From an uncultured Clostridia bacterium (GTDB lineage Bacteria > Bacillota > Clostridia > Lachnospirales > CAG-274), in NCBI GenBank assembly GCA_947589405.1, contig CANQBT010000117.1:1-5903 (forward strand): 5,903 nucleotides of DNA, read 5' to 3'. The notes under the pieces were generated by a model. It was given only the letters and a program-made list of their open reading frames with translations. It did not search any database and had not been told where the DNA came from. Positions 5,245 through 5,903 of this stretch are shown piece after piece. The stretch's first letter is position 1. Every line of letters begins with the position of its first letter. The translations under genes were made by a program, and so were the position numbers.

Positions 5245-5778
5245 ATGAAAATCGTTATAATAAAGGGCAGCCCCCATAAAAACGGCTCATCAAATATGCT
5301 TGCGGATCAATTTATAAAGGGTGCAGAAGAAAAGGGTCATAAAATCATTGAGCTTGATGCGGCACATATGGACATACACCCATGTATAGGCTGCGACTAC
5401 TGCGGAATGAACGGAGAGTGTTCACAAAAGGACGATATTGCAAATATAAGAGATGCTTTGCTTTCATCGGATATGGCTGTGTTCGTAACACCTGTGTATT
5501 ACTTTGGAATGTCAGCTCAGCTCAAAATGGTCATAGACCGTTTTTACAGCTATACTATGAAGCTTTCATCAAAGCATATTAAGACAGCGCTTATTACTGC
5601 TGCATGGGATTCAAATGACGATGTTATGCCATACATTGCGGAGCATTATAAAAAGCTGTGCAGATATATGCACTTCAAGGATATGGGAATGGTACTTGGC
5701 ACAGGCTGCGGCACGCCTTCAATGACAGCAGGCAGCATACATATGGAAGAAGCCTATAGGCTTGGAAGATCTGTATAA
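5245..5778 (+). CDS. NADPH-dependent FMN reductase / iron-sulfur flavoprotein-like protein
   Basis: A 177-residue cytoplasmic flavodoxin-fold protein of the NADPH-dependent FMN reductase family. The N-terminal strand and phosphate-binding loop are IIKGSPHKNGSSNML (5-19). A compact cysteine cluster, Cys47-X2-Cys50-X2-Cys53-X5-Cys59 (CIGCDYCGMNGEC), follows, resembling the [4Fe-4S]-binding motif of archaeal-type iron-sulfur flavoproteins. Then come DDI (63-65), VTPVYYFGMSAQLKMVIDRF (about 81-100), the usual FMN-contacting region, and GTGCGTPSMT near the C-terminus. It ends in AYRLGRSV, a normal end for this subfamily as far as I recall it. The ATG at 5245 has AAGGAGG 6 nt upstream; an in-frame TTG 60 nt earlier would add a poor 20-residue extension and lacks a ribosome binding site. 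It likely moves electrons from NAD(P)H or ferredoxin to flavin or an organic acceptor. Whether it really holds a cluster is uncertain, since many relatives with this motif are uncharacterised. Confidence 0.88.
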   Translation: MKIVIIKGSPHKNGSSNMLADQFIKGAEEKGHKIIELDAAHMDIHPCIGCDYCGMNGECSQKDDIANIRDALLSSDMAVFVTPVYYFGMSAQLKMVIDRFYSYTMKLSSKHIKTALITAAWDSNDDVMPYIAEHYKKLCRYMHFKDMGMVLGTGCGTPSMTAGSIHMEEAYRLGRSV

Positions 5779-5793
5779 AGGGGGTCGTTGAAT

Positions 5794-5903
5794 ATGAAAT
5801 ATACTAAGCTTGGAAGATCTGAGCTGAATGTTTCACGGATATGTATGGGCTGTATGGGCTTTGGCAATGCTTCGACAGGACAGCACAGCTGGACTGTAGA
5901 CGA
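5794..5903 (+). CDS. Second aldo/keto reductase, N-terminal part (cut by window end)
   Basis: Thirty-six complete codons are present before the window ends, with no stop. The N-terminus MKYTKLGRSELNVSRI followed by CMGCMGFG is the classic first strand and loop of aldo/keto reductases of the 'LGxSGLxVSxxxLGxMxFG' type, and the HSW that follows matches the family before the helix leading to the catalytic Asp. The catalytic residues lie beyond the window. The ribosome binding site AAAGGGGGT (5777-5785) overlaps the stop of the FMN reductase gene, and the gap is 15 bp, so it is in the same operon. It differs from the aldo/keto reductase at 1641, so this is a second subfamily and not a recent duplicate. 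Confidence 0.9.
   Translation, partial: MKYTKLGRSELNVSRICMGCMGFGNASTGQHSWTVD

Noticed and set aside
5760..5821. 14-bp direct repeat GCTTGGAAGATCTG at 5760-5773 and 5808-5821, as a duplication or insertion scar.
   Set aside because: Both copies encode LGRS in frame at places where each protein family normally has such residues (C-terminus of the FMN reductase, N-terminus of the aldo/keto reductase). Convergent codon choice explains it, though the repeat could still promote deletion.
1..5903. CRISPR array, tRNA or rRNA genes, insertion sequences, phage or plasmid genes.
   Set aside because: No regularly spaced repeats, cloverleaf-like segments, transposase or integrase motifs were seen on either strand by eye.

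Overview
The window is AT-rich, with strong AGGAGG-type ribosome binding sites, short intergenic gaps and every recognisable gene on the + strand. Protein content (secreted stalk domains, flavodoxin-family lipoproteins, a compact-cysteine flavoprotein, aldo/keto reductases) fits an anaerobic Clostridia-class Firmicute, probably from a gut-type habitat. That placement is inference from style and gene families; there is no rRNA or other taxonomic marker here.

Layout. Positions 26-67 hold a strong hairpin plus T-tract, directly in front of a 68-residue small protein of unknown function (88-294). The gap at 295-403 carries a clear regulatory region: two 15-bp inverted repeats, identical at 14 of 15 bases, 36 bp apart, one covering the -35 box and the other the start of transcription of a good sigma-A-type promoter. 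This promoter appears to drive a run of co-directional genes: a flavin-reductase-like split-barrel flavoprotein (404-955), a TetR-family repressor (1012-1638), an aldo/keto reductase (1641-2585), a secreted stalk-flavodoxin fusion (2642-3664), a lipoprotein with an FGE-sulfatase-like domain fused to a flavodoxin domain (3681-5135), an NADPH-dependent FMN reductase / iron-sulfur-flavoprotein-like protein (5245-5778), and the start of a second aldo/keto reductase (5794 to the window end). Only the 109-bp gap at 5136-5244 is wide enough to hint at a separate promoter. It holds a 25-codon mini-ORF and a perfect TATAAT.

How it may work together. The simplest reading is a TetR-controlled, inducible redox operon: the TetR protein probably represses its own promoter through the twin operators, and a ligand, perhaps a carbonyl, quinone or other electrophile, releases it. 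Cytoplasmic enzymes (split-barrel flavoprotein, two aldo/keto reductases, FMN reductase) would reduce the inducer. The unusual part is that two consecutive genes place flavodoxin domains outside the membrane on unrelated N-terminal carriers: a stalk domain in one, and a lipobox plus an FGE-like domain lacking the catalytic cysteines in the other. No transmembrane electron carrier is visible in the window, so how these extracytoplasmic flavodoxins would be reduced is open.
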